Shown: one piece after another, positions 9,278 through 19,178 of the stretch
Numbering within the stretch: the first letter of the stretch is position 1
Layout of the letters: each line of letters starts with the position of its first letter
DNA from: Sphingomonadales bacterium
GTDB taxonomy: Bacteria; Pseudomonadota; Alphaproteobacteria; Sphingomonadales; Sphingomonadaceae
Reading direction: 5' to 3'
Assembly: GCA_027485735.1 (NCBI GenBank)
Contig: JAIXQM010000194.1
Coordinates: 62,001 to 126,000 of the forward strand
DNA length: 64,000 nucleotides
Notes under the pieces: model-generated
What the model was told of the DNA's origin: nothing
Database searches by the model: none
The model's input: the letters and a program-made list of their open reading frames with translations, nothing else
Translations under genes and position numbers: made by a program

Positions 9278-10555
9278 GTGTTTGAAGTCTGTCACCGGCC
9301 GCTTTGCGCGGCCATGGCGGGTGTGGCTGCGCTGGCACTGGCCGTCGCACCTGCACGCGCCGCTCCCGCGCCTACCTTTGGTGCCATGCTTGCCGAGGCG
9401 CAGCAGCGGGCGCCGCTGATCGCCCAGTCGCAGGCCGAAATCGCCCGCGCCGAGGGTCTGGCACGCCAGGCCGGAGCACGGCTCAATCCGGTGTTTGCCG
9501 TCGGTGTCGAGAATTTCGCCGGCTCGGCACCCTATGGCCGCTTTGCCACCGCCGAAACGACGGCATCGCTGGAGCTGCCGCTCGAACTCGGCGGCAAACG
9601 ATCGGCGCGAATGGCTGCCGGGCGGGCGGGTGTGGCCGCCGCCCGTGCCCAGTTCGCGGTTGCTGGCAGCGATTATGCCTTTACGCTTGCCCAGACCTAC
9701 GCCGATGCCGAAGCTGACGGTGTCCGGCTGATGCTGGCAACCGATGCCCTGACATTGGCCGAAGATGATATGCGCGTCGCGACGGCGCTGGTCCGGGCCG
9801 GCAAGGAAGCCGAACTGCGCGAGGTGCAGGCGCGCACCGCCGTCCAGACTGCCCGCGCGGCGCGCGACGCTGCCCGCGCAGCCCAGGCGACGTCGCTGGC
9901 TGAACTCACCGCCATGACCGGGGCGCCGATACCCTTCACATCGGTGCCGCCCAGCCTGTTGCCACATGCCGAGGAAGACGAACCGCTGCCGCAGCCCGAC
10001 CCGCTTGCGAGCCCTGCCTACCGGGCGGCACTGTCCGCCCGCGATGCGGCGGCGCTGCGGGTCGAGGTCCAGCGCCGCAATGCGACACCCGACCTCACCG
10101 CCTCCTTCGGCGTCCGCCGCTTGAACGGCCAAGGGCAGATTGCGGGTCAGGACGCCACCGCAGCAGTTGCGGGCCTGTCGATCCCGCTGCCATTTTTCGA
10201 TCGTAATCGCGGCAACATCGATGCCGCCCGGGCGGAATTGACCGCCGCGGAAGCCGGCCTGAGCGTTGCCCGCTTCGATGCCGAAGCCGGCGCACGCTCG
10301 GGGCTCGCGAGGGCGCAGGCGGCGTTCAGCCGGATCGCTGCGGCGCGCGACGCCGAACGCACTGCCGAGGAAGCCTATCGCCTGTCGCGTATCGGTTACG
10401 AAGGCGGCAAGCTTGCCCTGATCGAAGTCCTCAACGCACGCCGTGCCCTCACCGAGGCGCGCACCAGCGCGGTCGATGCGCGGCTCGAACGCCTCAGTGC
10501 CGAAGCCGCCCTCGCCCGCCTCGCGGGAACGACCCCATTCGGAGATATACGATGA
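9278..10555 (+). CDS. czcC: CzcC-type outer-membrane efflux protein
   Basis: Outer-membrane channel of the second CzcCBA pump, 425 aa, starting at GTG 9278. A signal peptide (MAGVAALALAVAPARA) precedes two OEP repeats containing ARLNPVFAVGVENFAG and VAGLSIPLPFFDRNRGNIDAA. The last codons overlap the czcB start by 4 bases (ATGA). It differs clearly from the CzcC at 2035-3330, so the two sets are old paralogues or separate acquisitions rather than a recent duplication. Confidence 0.92.
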   Translation: MFEVCHRPLCAAMAGVAALALAVAPARAAPAPTFGAMLAEAQQRAPLIAQSQAEIARAEGLARQAGARLNPVFAVGVENFAGSAPYGRFATAETTASLELPLELGGKRSARMAAGRAGVAAARAQFAVAGSDYAFTLAQTYADAEADGVRLMLATDALTLAEDDMRVATALVRAGKEAELREVQARTAVQTARAARDAARAAQATSLAELTAMTGAPIPFTSVPPSLLPHAEEDEPLPQPDPLASPAYRAALSARDAAALRVEVQRRNATPDLTASFGVRRLNGQGQIAGQDATAAVAGLSIPLPFFDRNRGNIDAARAELTAAEAGLSVARFDAEAGARSGLARAQAAFSRIAAARDAERTAEEAYRLSRIGYEGGKLALIEVLNARRALTEARTSAVDARLERLSAEAALARLAGTTPFGDIR

Positions 10556-11751
10556 CCCAGCCTCGCAACGGCTTTCTCAACAACACGTCTGCCAGCAAGC
10601 TTTTCGCTGGCGGCCTGTTTGTTACTGCGCTCGTTGCCGGCGGCGCCGGCTATCTGGTTGCCCGCGCTACACCGCCAGCAGCCATAATCACCGCCGCGCC
10701 CGAGGCTCAAGCCGAACCCGGGCATGTCGAGGGTGAAGCCGCCAAGCTGACGCTTAGCCCGTCGGCGATCACCTCTGCCGGCATCGTTGTGGAAACCATC
10801 CAGAGCGGCGGCCTTGCCGCCGAAATCCTCGCGTCCGCCGCGGTCACGGCACCGCCAGGTGGACAGGCTTTGCTGACAGCTCGCGCCGCCGGCGCCGTCA
10901 CGCGAATCAACAAACGTCTCGGCGACACCGTGCGTCAAGGTGAAGTGCTGGCGACAGTCGAGAGCCGCGAAGCCTCGCAGATCGCTGCCGATCGCGGCGC
11001 TGCTGCCGCCAAGGCAACGCTGGCGCAGCGCAATCTGGCGCGCGAACGGTCGCTGTTCCAGCAGCGCGTGTCGCCGCGTGTTGACCTGGAGGCTGCCGAG
11101 GCCGAAGCCGCCGTCGCCGCCGCCGAGGCGCGCCGCGCCAGCGCCGCCGCCAGTGCCGCCGGTGTCACCGCCGATGGCCGTAACGTCGTCGTCGTCAGTC
11201 CGATAAGCGGCCAGATCACCAGCGTGACCGGAAGTCTCGGTGCCTATGTCCAGCCTGAAACCGAGCTCTTCCGTATCTCCGATCCGCGCCGCATCCAGGT
11301 CGAGGCCGCTGTCAGCGCGGCCGACGCGCCGCGCATCCGCGCCGGCGATCGCGCCGTGCTCGAACTCGCCGACGGCACCACCCTGCCAGCACGGGTGCGT
11401 TCAATCACCGCCTCGCTCGGCGCTGAAACCCGCGCCGCCACAGCCGTGCTCGAACCCGTCGGCGGCGCGCTTCGCCTCGGCCAGACCCTGCGCGCCCGGA
11501 TCTATCCCGCTCGCGCGTCGGCGACGGGCCGGATCGTCGTTCCGGAGGAAGCCGTTCAATCCGTCGCAGGCCGTGACGTGGTGTTCATTCGAACCGCCGA
11601 CGGTTTTGTCGCGCAGCCTGTCACCACCGCCCAGCGCAGCGCCGGCCGCATCGAGATCGTCGATGGCCTCAAAGCTGGTGCCAGCATCGCCACCACCAAC
11701 GCCTTTGTCCTGAAAGCCGAACTCGGCAAGGGCGCGGGCGAGGAAGAGTAA
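10552..11751 (+). CDS. czcB: CzcB-type membrane-fusion protein
   Basis: Periplasmic adaptor of the second pump, 399 aa. It has one N-terminal transmembrane helix (LFAGGLFVTALVAGGAGYLVA) instead of the lipobox of the first CzcB. The lipoyl-like half-motifs (GAVTRINKRLGDTVRQGEVL and SPISGQITSVTGSLGAYVQP) flank an Ala-rich helical hairpin around residues 145-200. The C-terminus resembles that of the first CzcB (TNAFVLKAELGKG). It overlaps czcC by 4 bases and is followed 3 bases later by czcA. Confidence 0.93.
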   Translation: MTQPRNGFLNNTSASKLFAGGLFVTALVAGGAGYLVARATPPAAIITAAPEAQAEPGHVEGEAAKLTLSPSAITSAGIVVETIQSGGLAAEILASAAVTAPPGGQALLTARAAGAVTRINKRLGDTVRQGEVLATVESREASQIAADRGAAAAKATLAQRNLARERSLFQQRVSPRVDLEAAEAEAAVAAAEARRASAAASAAGVTADGRNVVVVSPISGQITSVTGSLGAYVQPETELFRISDPRRIQVEAAVSAADAPRIRAGDRAVLELADGTTLPARVRSITASLGAETRAATAVLEPVGGALRLGQTLRARIYPARASATGRIVVPEEAVQSVAGRDVVFIRTADGFVAQPVTTAQRSAGRIEIVDGLKAGASIATTNAFVLKAELGKGAGEEE

Positions 11752-11754
11752 GCC

Positions 11755-14700
11755 ATGATCGCCAATACCATCGCACTTTCGGTGCGTGCCCGCTGGTTCG
11801 TCGTCATCCTGACGCTGCTCATTGGCGCCATCGGGCTTTGGCAGTTGCTCAAGCTGCCCATCGATGCCGTACCCGACATCACCAACAAGCAGGTGCAGAT
11901 CAACACCGTCGAACCTGGCCTCTCACCGATCGACATGGAAAAGCGGGTTTCGTTTCCGATCGAAACCGCCCTTGCCGGCATCCCGGGGCTGGAAACCACG
12001 CGATCGCTGTCGCGCAACGGCTTCAGCCAGGTCACGGCGATCTTTACCGAAGGTACCGACCTGTATTTTGCGCGTCAGCAGGTCAGCGAGCGCCTGACCC
12101 AGGCCCGCGACAGTCTGCCCGCCGGCGTTCAGCCCCAGGTCGGACCGGTCACAACCGGCCTTGGCGAAGTCTTCATGTACACCATCGACTATGCCAATCC
12201 GGGCGGCAAAGGCGCCAAAGTCATCGACGGCCAGCCCGGTTGGCAGTCAGACGGCAGCTATCTCACCCCCGAGCGCGAGCGTCTCACCGACGATGTTGCG
12301 CGGGCAGCGTATTTGCGCACTGTGCAGGACTGGATCATCCGGCCGCAGCTTCGCACCGTGCAGGGCGTCGCCGGGATCGACTCGATCGGTGGCTTCCAGA
12401 AGCAATATGTCGTCGAACCCGATCCCGCCAAACTGATCGCCTATGGCGTTTCTTTCTCCGACCTTGGCAAGGCGCTCGAAGCGGCCAATCTCGCCGTCGG
12501 TGCCAATTATTTCAACCGCGGCGGCGAGGCGTTTCTGGTCCGCGCCGACGCCCGGATCCGCACCCAGGGCGAGATCGAGGAAGCGGTGATCGCCACCCGC
12601 GGCGGGGTCCCCGTCGCCGTGCGCGACGTGGCGACCGTCAGGCTTGGCGGTGACCTGAGGACCGGTGCCGCAAGCATGAATGGCCATGAGGTCGTTGTGG
12701 GCACCGCACTGATGCTGATCGGCGAGAACAGCCGTGTCGTTGCCAAGGCTGTCGATGAGCGGCTGACGACGGTGAAGAAGTCGCTGCCGCCGGGCGTGCG
12801 GATTGAAACTGTCCTCGACCGCTCGGCGCTGGTCGGTGCCACCATCGGCACCGTTCAGAAAAACCTCATCGAAGGCGCGCTGCTGACGGCTGCGGCACTG
12901 TTCCTGTTCCTTGGCAACATCCGCGCGTCCATCATCGCCGTGCTGGTCATCCCCTTTTCCTTCCTGATGATGGCGACGGGGATGAATTTCCTCGGCGTAT
13001 CAGGCAATCTGATGAGCCTCGGAGCGCTTGACTTCGGGCTCATCGTCGATGGTGCCGTCATCATCATCGAGAACTGCCTGCGGCGCCTTGCCGAACGCCA
13101 GGAGCATGTCGGGCGCCTGCTGACAGAACGCGAACGTCTCGAGGAAACGACCCTTGGGGCGCAGGAGATGATCAAGCCGACGATTTACGGCCAGGCGATC
13201 ATCTTCCTCGTGTTCGCGCCGCTGCTGACCTTCACCGGGGTTGAGGGCAAGACCTTCTCGCCGATGGCGATTACCGTGCTGCTGGCGCTGGGCGGAGCGT
13301 TTTTCCTGTCGCTGAGTTTCGTTCCGGCGATGATCGCCATCCTCGTTCGCGGCAAGGTCTCGGAGGAGGAGGTCTGGATCGTTCGTCGCATCAAGCAGTC
13401 GTACTTGCCGATCCTGAAGCGCTCAGTGGCGACACCATGGCCGTTCATCGGCGGTGGCTTTGCGATCTTTGCCGTTGCAGGCGTGATGTTCGGATCATTG
13501 GGGCAGGAGTTCATCCCGCTGCTCGATGAAAAGAACATGGCGCTGGCATCAACGCGCGTGCCTTCGACGGGCGTCGAACAGTCGCTGGCCATGCAGCGCG
13601 GCGTCGAACGCGCGGTCACCAGCCTGCCCGAGGTCAAGCTGATGTTCTCGAAGACCGGCACCGCCGAAGTCGCTACCGACCCGATGCCGCCAAATATCTC
13701 GGACGGCTTCGTCATTCTCAAGGAGAAGGCCGATTGGCCCGCCGGGGTCACCACAAAATCGGACGTCATTGCCCGCATCGAAGCGAAATCGAATGCGTTG
13801 ATCGGCCAGAGCTATGAGGTCAGCCAGCCCATCCAGCTACGCTTCAACGAGCTGATTGCCGGGGTCCGAGGTGACGTCGCCATCAAGCTTTATGGCGACG
13901 ACCTCGACCAGATGAGTGCTGCGGCGGCAAAGATCGTCGACGTGATCAAGGCAACGCCGGGCGCGGCCGACACCAAGGCTGAACAGACCGAAGGTTCGCC
14001 GACCCTCGACGTGCGCTTCGACCGTGCGGCCATCGCGCGGTTCGGACTGACCGTCGAGGACGTGGCCGATACCGTTTCCGCCGCCATGGGAGGACGCGAG
14101 GCCGGACTGGTGTTTGAAGGCGATCGGCGTTTCGATGTCGTGGTGCGCGTGCCACAGAACAGCCGCAACAATCTCGATGCATTGGGAGCGCTGCCGGTAT
14201 TGCTGCCTGCCGATGGCAGCGGGCAACGCCGCTCGGTGCCGCTGTCGCAGGTGGCGCAATTCCGCTTCACCGAGGGACTCAACCAGATCAGCCGCGAGAA
14301 CGGCAAGCGGCGGGTGGTCATCCAGACCAACGTCCGCGGCCGCGACGTTGGTTCGTTCGTCGCTGACATCACTCCCAAGGTTGAAGCTGTCACCCTGCCG
14401 ACCGGCTCGTATCTTGAATGGGGCGGCCAGTTCCAGAACCTGCAGGCGGCGTCCCGCCGCCTGTCGATCGTTGTGCCGATCTGCTTTGCGATCATCTTCG
14501 CGCTGCTCTACCTGGCGCTCGGCAGCGTCCGGCGCGCCGCGGCGGTGTTCACTGCCATTCCGCTCGGGCTTGCCGGCGGCGTCTTCACCCTGGCGGCGAC
14601 CGGCATCGCCTTTTCGGTGTCGGCGGCGGTAGGCTTCATCTGCCTGTCGGGGGTCGCCGTCCTTAACGGCCTCGTCGTCATGACGAGCATACGCCAGCGC

Positions 14701-14994
14701 ATGGAAAGCGGCGTCGAGACCACCCGCGCCATCATCGAGGGTACCTATGAACGGGTGCGGCCAGTGCTCATCACCGGGCTCGTGCCGGCGGTCGGCTTCA
14801 TCCCGATGGCGATCGCCAGCGGCACCGGCGCCGAGGTGCAGAAGCCGCTGGCCACCGTCGTCATCGGGGGCCTGGTGGTGGCGACGTTCCTGACCCTGCT
14901 GGTGCTGCCGGCGATCTCGCGGGTGATGCTCGGCAATACCGAAAAGCGCCCAGTCGAACCCGACACTGACCCTTCTCTCGTGCCCGCGGAATAG
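11755..14994 (+). CDS. czcA: CzcA heavy-metal RND efflux pump
   Basis: Complete proton-driven inner-membrane pump, 1079 aa, normal length for the family. Visible features are the N-terminal helix and LPIDAVPDITNKQVQIN; two large periplasmic loops; the TM4 motif DFGLIVDGAVIIIENC (around residue 425), which is diagnostic for the heavy-metal branch of RND pumps; the LGQEFIPLLDEKN motif after TM7; and a final block of helices. The subtype (CzcA, CnrA, NccA or CusA-like) is not fixed by what I can see, though the DFG-x-x-VDGAV form fits divalent-cation exporters. It lies in a compact rightward operon with czcC and czcB upstream and DUF190 downstream. Confidence 0.95.
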   Translation: MIANTIALSVRARWFVVILTLLIGAIGLWQLLKLPIDAVPDITNKQVQINTVEPGLSPIDMEKRVSFPIETALAGIPGLETTRSLSRNGFSQVTAIFTEGTDLYFARQQVSERLTQARDSLPAGVQPQVGPVTTGLGEVFMYTIDYANPGGKGAKVIDGQPGWQSDGSYLTPERERLTDDVARAAYLRTVQDWIIRPQLRTVQGVAGIDSIGGFQKQYVVEPDPAKLIAYGVSFSDLGKALEAANLAVGANYFNRGGEAFLVRADARIRTQGEIEEAVIATRGGVPVAVRDVATVRLGGDLRTGAASMNGHEVVVGTALMLIGENSRVVAKAVDERLTTVKKSLPPGVRIETVLDRSALVGATIGTVQKNLIEGALLTAAALFLFLGNIRASIIAVLVIPFSFLMMATGMNFLGVSGNLMSLGALDFGLIVDGAVIIIENCLRRLAERQEHVGRLLTERERLEETTLGAQEMIKPTIYGQAIIFLVFAPLLTFTGVEGKTFSPMAITVLLALGGAFFLSLSFVPAMIAILVRGKVSEEEVWIVRRIKQSYLPILKRSVATPWPFIGGGFAIFAVAGVMFGSLGQEFIPLLDEKNMALASTRVPSTGVEQSLAMQRGVERAVTSLPEVKLMFSKTGTAEVATDPMPPNISDGFVILKEKADWPAGVTTKSDVIARIEAKSNALIGQSYEVSQPIQLRFNELIAGVRGDVAIKLYGDDLDQMSAAAAKIVDVIKATPGAADTKAEQTEGSPTLDVRFDRAAIARFGLTVEDVADTVSAAMGGREAGLVFEGDRRFDVVVRVPQNSRNNLDALGALPVLLPADGSGQRRSVPLSQVAQFRFTEGLNQISRENGKRRVVIQTNVRGRDVGSFVADITPKVEAVTLPTGSYLEWGGQFQNLQAASRRLSIVVPICFAIIFALLYLALGSVRRAAAVFTAIPLGLAGGVFTLAATGIAFSVSAAVGFICLSGVAVLNGLVVMTSIRQRMESGVETTRAIIEGTYERVRPVLITGLVPAVGFIPMAIASGTGAEVQKPLATVVIGGLVVATFLTLLVLPAISRVMLGNTEKRPVEPDTDPSLVPAE

Positions 14995-15005
14995 GAGCTG
15001 CCCTC

Positions 15006-15329
15006 ATGGACGATCCGATCAAGCTGCTGCGCATCTACACTGATGAAACGGCGTATTTCGGCGATCACAAGCTTTATACGGTGATCGCCACCCGCGCCCG
15101 CGACACCGCGATGGCGGGTGTCACGGTGCTGCGCGCGATGGTCGGCTTCGGGCGCAGTACCCGGGTCCACAGTCGCCACGTCCTCGAGAACGAACAGTCG
15201 ATCCTGATCGAGATTGTCGACAACGAGGTCAAGCTACGCCGTTTTGTCGACAGCCTCGCCGACGTGCCCGATATCGGCCTTGTCACGCTCGAAGCCGTTG
15301 AGGTGCTGCGAACACCCAGGTCGACGTGA
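15006..15329 (+). CDS. DUF190-family protein
   Basis: A 107-aa cytoplasmic protein of the DUF190 family, which has a PII/CutA-like ferredoxin fold. Recognisable segments are LLRIYTDETAYFGDHKLYTVI at the start, RDTAMAGVTVLRAMVGFGR in the middle and SILIEIVDNEVKLRRFVD later. The function is unknown; small ligand or metal sensing is a reasonable inference from the fold. It lies 11 bases after czcA and its stop overlaps a possible ATG of the next gene, so it belongs to the efflux operon. Confidence 0.85.
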   Translation: MDDPIKLLRIYTDETAYFGDHKLYTVIATRARDTAMAGVTVLRAMVGFGRSTRVHSRHVLENEQSILIEIVDNEVKLRRFVDSLADVPDIGLVTLEAVEVLRTPRST

Positions 15330-15379
15330 TGACGAATCGAACGACCTTGGTTGCCGCGTGGCAGCCCCCGGAAGGACAG

Positions 15380-15931
15380 ATGTCCATGTCGAAACCCCAT
15401 GACTTCCGGTGGAATCCGCGCCGGCGTGTCTTTGCGCCCCCGAAGCCGCGAAAGCCGCAGCCGGTTTCAAGGATGGCCATCGGCATCCTGGCGATGCTCG
15501 TAATCGTCGGCGCCGGTGCGATATACGTTTACGATCGTCAGCCGGGATTGACGGCAGACACGCACGTCATCCCCCTGCAGCCGCATGCCGACGGCTTCAC
15601 GGGACCGCTTGGAAGCGGACGTATCAACCTCAGCTTCATCACCAGCTCCGGCGCCAGATACATCCGGATCGAGTTGAGGGACTCGGCCGGCCGGCCGTTG
15701 CAACCTCTGCCGGGAACGATTGTGTCGCTCGATAGCAACACGGCCGCAGGTGCGCGCCAGTCGGTTGCATTTCGCCGCGATGGAACGGCGCTGGTCTCGG
15801 CGACGCCGGTCCAGCAGCTCGCCGACCGATCGATTCTCGTCATAATCGAGGGTCGGACGCGACATGTCTTTGCACTCGACGAACATGCACTGGTGCTCGA
15901 CCAGCATCAGATTGAGAAGCCTGCAGCATGA
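15380..15931 (+). CDS. Membrane-anchored protein of unknown function in the czc operon
   Basis: Not recognised. About 183 aa: a basic, Pro-rich N-terminus (RWNPRRRVFAPPKPRKPQP), one transmembrane helix (MAIGILAMLVIVGAGAIYVY), then a periplasmic beta-rich domain with no cysteines or His clusters. The ATG at 15380 is preferred because GGAAGGA lies a few bases upstream; an in-frame GTG-ATG at 15326/15329 overlapping the DUF190 stop would add up to 18 residues. Position suggests it assists the efflux system, but no function can be assigned. Confidence 0.6.
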   Translation: MSMSKPHDFRWNPRRRVFAPPKPRKPQPVSRMAIGILAMLVIVGAGAIYVYDRQPGLTADTHVIPLQPHADGFTGPLGSGRINLSFITSSGARYIRIELRDSAGRPLQPLPGTIVSLDSNTAAGARQSVAFRRDGTALVSATPVQQLADRSILVIIEGRTRHVFALDEHALVLDQHQIEKPAA

Positions 15932-15989
15932 GCCAGGAGCGGCCTTCCCGACGATCCGATCGTACCATTCAGCTATACGGATATGGCCA

Positions 15990-16607
15990 ATGAGCAGCGA
16001 GAATCTCGACCTGGGGTCAGCTGATCATCGACGAACGTTGTGGCTTGTTTTGCTCCTTAACGTGTTTTTGGCCGCAGCCTTTCTGGGAACTGGCCTGGCT
16101 GCGGATTCAAGCGCGCTCATTGCTAACGGGCTCGACAACAGCTCGGATGCCGTCGTCTATGTGATCAGCCTTGTGGCGCTTTCGCGGCCACCAAGCTGGA
16201 AGCGAACCGCGGCACGTGTTTCCGGAATCCTGCTTCTGCTGTTCGCCGCCGGGGTTCTGTACGATGTCTGGCGCCGGTTTCAGGAAGGCACGGAACCGCT
16301 GGGCGGCACGATGCTCATCATGGCCGTGGTGGCCGCCCTGGTGAATTACATCTGCCTGCGATTGCTGCAGCGGCTGAAGGCGCCCGACGTCAACCTGCGT
16401 GCAGCGCGCACCTTCAGCGCCAACGACTTCATCGCCAACGCCGGTATACTTGTCGCGGGCGCTTTGGTGCTGTGGACAGGCAAGGCCTGGCCCGACCTCG
16501 TCGTCGGATTGGCGGTCGCGACCATCGCCGCCTGGGGCGGCATCGACATCCTGCGCGATGCGCAAACCGACAACGATGTGGCGCGCTTGCCACAGGAGGA
16601 AAAATGA
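15990..16607 (+). CDS. Cation diffusion facilitator-type transporter (membrane domain only)
   Basis: A 205-aa inner-membrane protein with six hydrophobic helices. The TM2 metal motif is seen as LIANGLDNSSDAVVY and the TM5 motif as FSANDFIANAGI. It shares length and layout with the transporter at 3341-3970, including the LVLWTGKAWPDLVVG segment near the end (LVAWTGAAWPDLVVA in the other). The ATG at 15990 gives a normal N-terminus; the upstream in-frame extension does not look coding. Its stop overlaps the start of the P-type ATPase (ATGA), so the two are probably co-translated. Confidence 0.83.
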   Translation: MSSENLDLGSADHRRTLWLVLLLNVFLAAAFLGTGLAADSSALIANGLDNSSDAVVYVISLVALSRPPSWKRTAARVSGILLLLFAAGVLYDVWRRFQEGTEPLGGTMLIMAVVAALVNYICLRLLQRLKAPDVNLRAARTFSANDFIANAGILVAGALVLWTGKAWPDLVVGLAVATIAAWGGIDILRDAQTDNDVARLPQEEK

Positions 16608-19114
16608 CCGACCGCCTTCGTCTCGACCTGCCGCTGCTGCTCCCCGATATCGATGATCTTGCCGACGCCTGTGTCGACAGGCTGATTGCCGATCTGAACG
16701 GCTTTGATGGCGTCAGCAAAGCCCATGTCGAGAAAGCCGCCGGCGAGACGGCCGCACTTTTGTGCATTCACTACGATCCAGCGCTGATTACCCTGGCGCG
16801 GATCCGCGAACGTGCCGTCGCCGCCGGTGCGGCCGTCACAGAACGCTTCGGTCACCTTCATCTCGAAGTCGAGGGCCTGACCCATGCCCGACGGGCGCGG
16901 ACGGTCGCCGAACTTCTTCGGCAGGCATCCGGGATCATCGAGGCCGACGCCTCCGCCTCGGGCGCCGTTCGTGTCGAATTCGACAGGACGCTTATCGCAG
17001 AACTTGAAATCCGGACCTTGCTGAAAGCCATGGGAGCGCCGCCGCGCGAGCCCGACACCACAGGATCATCGACGACATCGTCGGCACCTCATAGAGGCCA
17101 CGATCACGCGCACGAAGAACCGGCGCCGGACGGGAAGGCCAAAGCGGCAGATTCGCACGCCGGGCACGACCATGGCCATGGCGGTGTGCTCGGTGAAAAT
17201 GCCGAGCTGATCTTTTCGCTGATCTGCGGTGGCCTCCTTGCCGCCGGCTTCGGCATCTCGTTCATAGCATCAGCGCCCCAATGGCTGCCGCTGGCGCTTT
17301 ACGTGGCGGCCTATGGTTTTGGCGGCTATTTCACCATTCTCGAAGCCATCGCATCCCTGCGCAATCGGCGGTTCGAGATCGACAGCCTGATGCTGATCGC
17401 CGCTGCCGGCGCCGCCGCGCTCGGCGCGTGGGCCGAAGGCGCCCTGCTGCTGTTCCTGTTCAGCTTTGGCCATGCGCTGGAACATTATGCCATGGGCCGC
17501 GCCAAGCGCGCCATCGAGGCACTTGCCGAACTGGCGCCGCAAACAGCGTCAGTGCGCCGCGACGGGGTCGTCATCGAGATCCCGGTGGCGGAACTGGCGA
17601 TCGGCGATGTCGTGATCGTCAAGCCCAATGAACGCATGGCGGCCGACGGCTTTGTCATTCTTGGCACGACCAGCGTCAACCAGGCACCCGTCACCGGCGA
17701 AAGCGTGCCCGTCGACAAGCAGCCCGTCGCCGACCGTGCCGCGGCGACGGCCCGGCCCGACGCCGTGCCAGCGGCGCACCGCATTTTTGCCGGGACGATC
17801 AATGGCGCCAGCGCCATCGAGATCGAGGTGACGCGGCGCTCAGGCGATACCACTCTCGCCAAGGTCGTCCAGATGGTCAGCGAGGCCGAGGCTCAAAAGT
17901 CCCCGACCCAGCATTTTACCGACAAGTTCGAGCGCATCTTCGTACCGAGTGTGCTGTTGCTCGTTGTCGTCATGCTGTTCGCGTGGATCGTCGTCGACGA
18001 ACCGTTCAGAGACAGTTTCTATCGCGCAATGGCGGTTCTCGTTGCTGCCAGCCCTTGTGCCCTTGCGATTGCAACCCCAAGCGCCGTCCTGTCGGGAGTC
18101 GCCCGCGCGGCGCGCGGCGGGGTGCTGATCAAGGGCGGCGGGCCGCTTGAAAATCTTGGAACCCTGACAGCCATCGCCTTCGACAAGACTGGCACTCTCA
18201 CCGAAGGACGGCCCCGGATTACCGACGTCATCGTTGCCGATGGCGTGACCGAGACCGAGCTGCTGCGCGTCGCCGTCGCGATCGAAAGTCTCAGCGATCA
18301 CCCGCTTGCCGCCGCCGTGGTGAGTGGCGGGCGCGAACGGCTTGGCAATGCCTCCATCCCCGAGGCGTCCGCTGCGCGCAGCATCACCGGACGCGGCGTT
18401 GCGGCCAGCATCGACGGCCAAACCGTCCATGTCGGGAGCCCGCGCCTCTTTGGCGAGATCGAGGGCAATCCGATCCCCGAAAGCCTGCAAGCGAATATCA
18501 GCCGGATGGAATCCGAGGGCCGCACGATGATGGTCGTCCGCAAGGGGCCGCAGTATCTTGGGCTTATTGGCTTGATGGATACCCCGCGGAGCACCGCTGT
18601 CGACACGCTGAAGCGTCTGCGCACGCTCGGTATCACCAGGATGCTGATGATCTCCGGCGACAACCAGCGCGTCGCCGACGCGATCGCGGCCGAGGTCGGC
18701 CTCGATGAGGCCTGGGGCGATCTGATGCCCGAGGACAAGGTCGATGCCATCAAGAAACTGAAGTCGGAAGGCAAGGTCGCCATGGTCGGCGACGGCGTCA
18801 ACGATGCGCCGGCCATGGCGCATGCGACCGTTGGCATCGCCATGGGCGCCGCTGGATCCGATGTAGCACTCGAAACCGCCGATGTCGCCCTGATGGCCGA
18901 TGACCTGTCACACCTGCCGTTCGCAGTCGGGCTCAGCCGCGCCACCTCGCGCATCATCAAACAAAATCTCTACGTCAGCCTCGGCGTGGTCGCCGTCCTG
19001 CTGCCCGCAACGATTTTGGGTCTGGGTATCGGTCCGGCCGTGCTGGCCCATGAAGGTTCGACACTCGTCGTCGTCTTCAACGCCCTGCGCCTGCTGGCCT
19101 ACAAGGACCGCTGA
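16604..19114 (+). CDS. P1B-type heavy-metal ATPase (Zn/Cd/Pb class), with degenerate metal-binding domains
   Basis: ATP-driven inner-membrane exporter, 836 aa from the ATG at 16604. Motifs in order: VTGES (actuator, ~364), membrane SPC in AASPCALAIATPSA (~481), DKTGT phosphorylation site (~526), SDHP (~564), GDGVNDAPA (~728). The SPC/CPC-class triplet and HP motif place it with CadA/ZntA-like pumps. Two HMA-like folds at the N-terminus (residues ~1-75 and 80-145) lack the usual CxxC. Instead a His-rich linker follows (HRGHDHAHEE and HAGHDHGHGG, about 160-195). The membrane triplet has Ser in the first position, unlike the common CPC. It sits in the same operon as the CDF transporter. Confidence 0.92.
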   Translation: MTDRLRLDLPLLLPDIDDLADACVDRLIADLNGFDGVSKAHVEKAAGETAALLCIHYDPALITLARIRERAVAAGAAVTERFGHLHLEVEGLTHARRARTVAELLRQASGIIEADASASGAVRVEFDRTLIAELEIRTLLKAMGAPPREPDTTGSSTTSSAPHRGHDHAHEEPAPDGKAKAADSHAGHDHGHGGVLGENAELIFSLICGGLLAAGFGISFIASAPQWLPLALYVAAYGFGGYFTILEAIASLRNRRFEIDSLMLIAAAGAAALGAWAEGALLLFLFSFGHALEHYAMGRAKRAIEALAELAPQTASVRRDGVVIEIPVAELAIGDVVIVKPNERMAADGFVILGTTSVNQAPVTGESVPVDKQPVADRAAATARPDAVPAAHRIFAGTINGASAIEIEVTRRSGDTTLAKVVQMVSEAEAQKSPTQHFTDKFERIFVPSVLLLVVVMLFAWIVVDEPFRDSFYRAMAVLVAASPCALAIATPSAVLSGVARAARGGVLIKGGGPLENLGTLTAIAFDKTGTLTEGRPRITDVIVADGVTETELLRVAVAIESLSDHPLAAAVVSGGRERLGNASIPEASAARSITGRGVAASIDGQTVHVGSPRLFGEIEGNPIPESLQANISRMESEGRTMMVVRKGPQYLGLIGLMDTPRSTAVDTLKRLRTLGITRMLMISGDNQRVADAIAAEVGLDEAWGDLMPEDKVDAIKKLKSEGKVAMVGDGVNDAPAMAHATVGIAMGAAGSDVALETADVALMADDLSHLPFAVGLSRATSRIIKQNLYVSLGVVAVLLPATILGLGIGPAVLAHEGSTLVVVFNALRLLAYKDR

Positions 19115-19178
19115 TATGCCCGGGCGTTCAAACGAAGTTTCTGATCTCATTTGGTCAAACACCTGAAGGAACCCTCGA

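Noticed and set aside
17840-18823. Long minus-strand open frame within the P-type ATPase gene
   Set aside because: Antisense to a gene with all P-type motifs; composition is that of a shadow frame, with no start signal.
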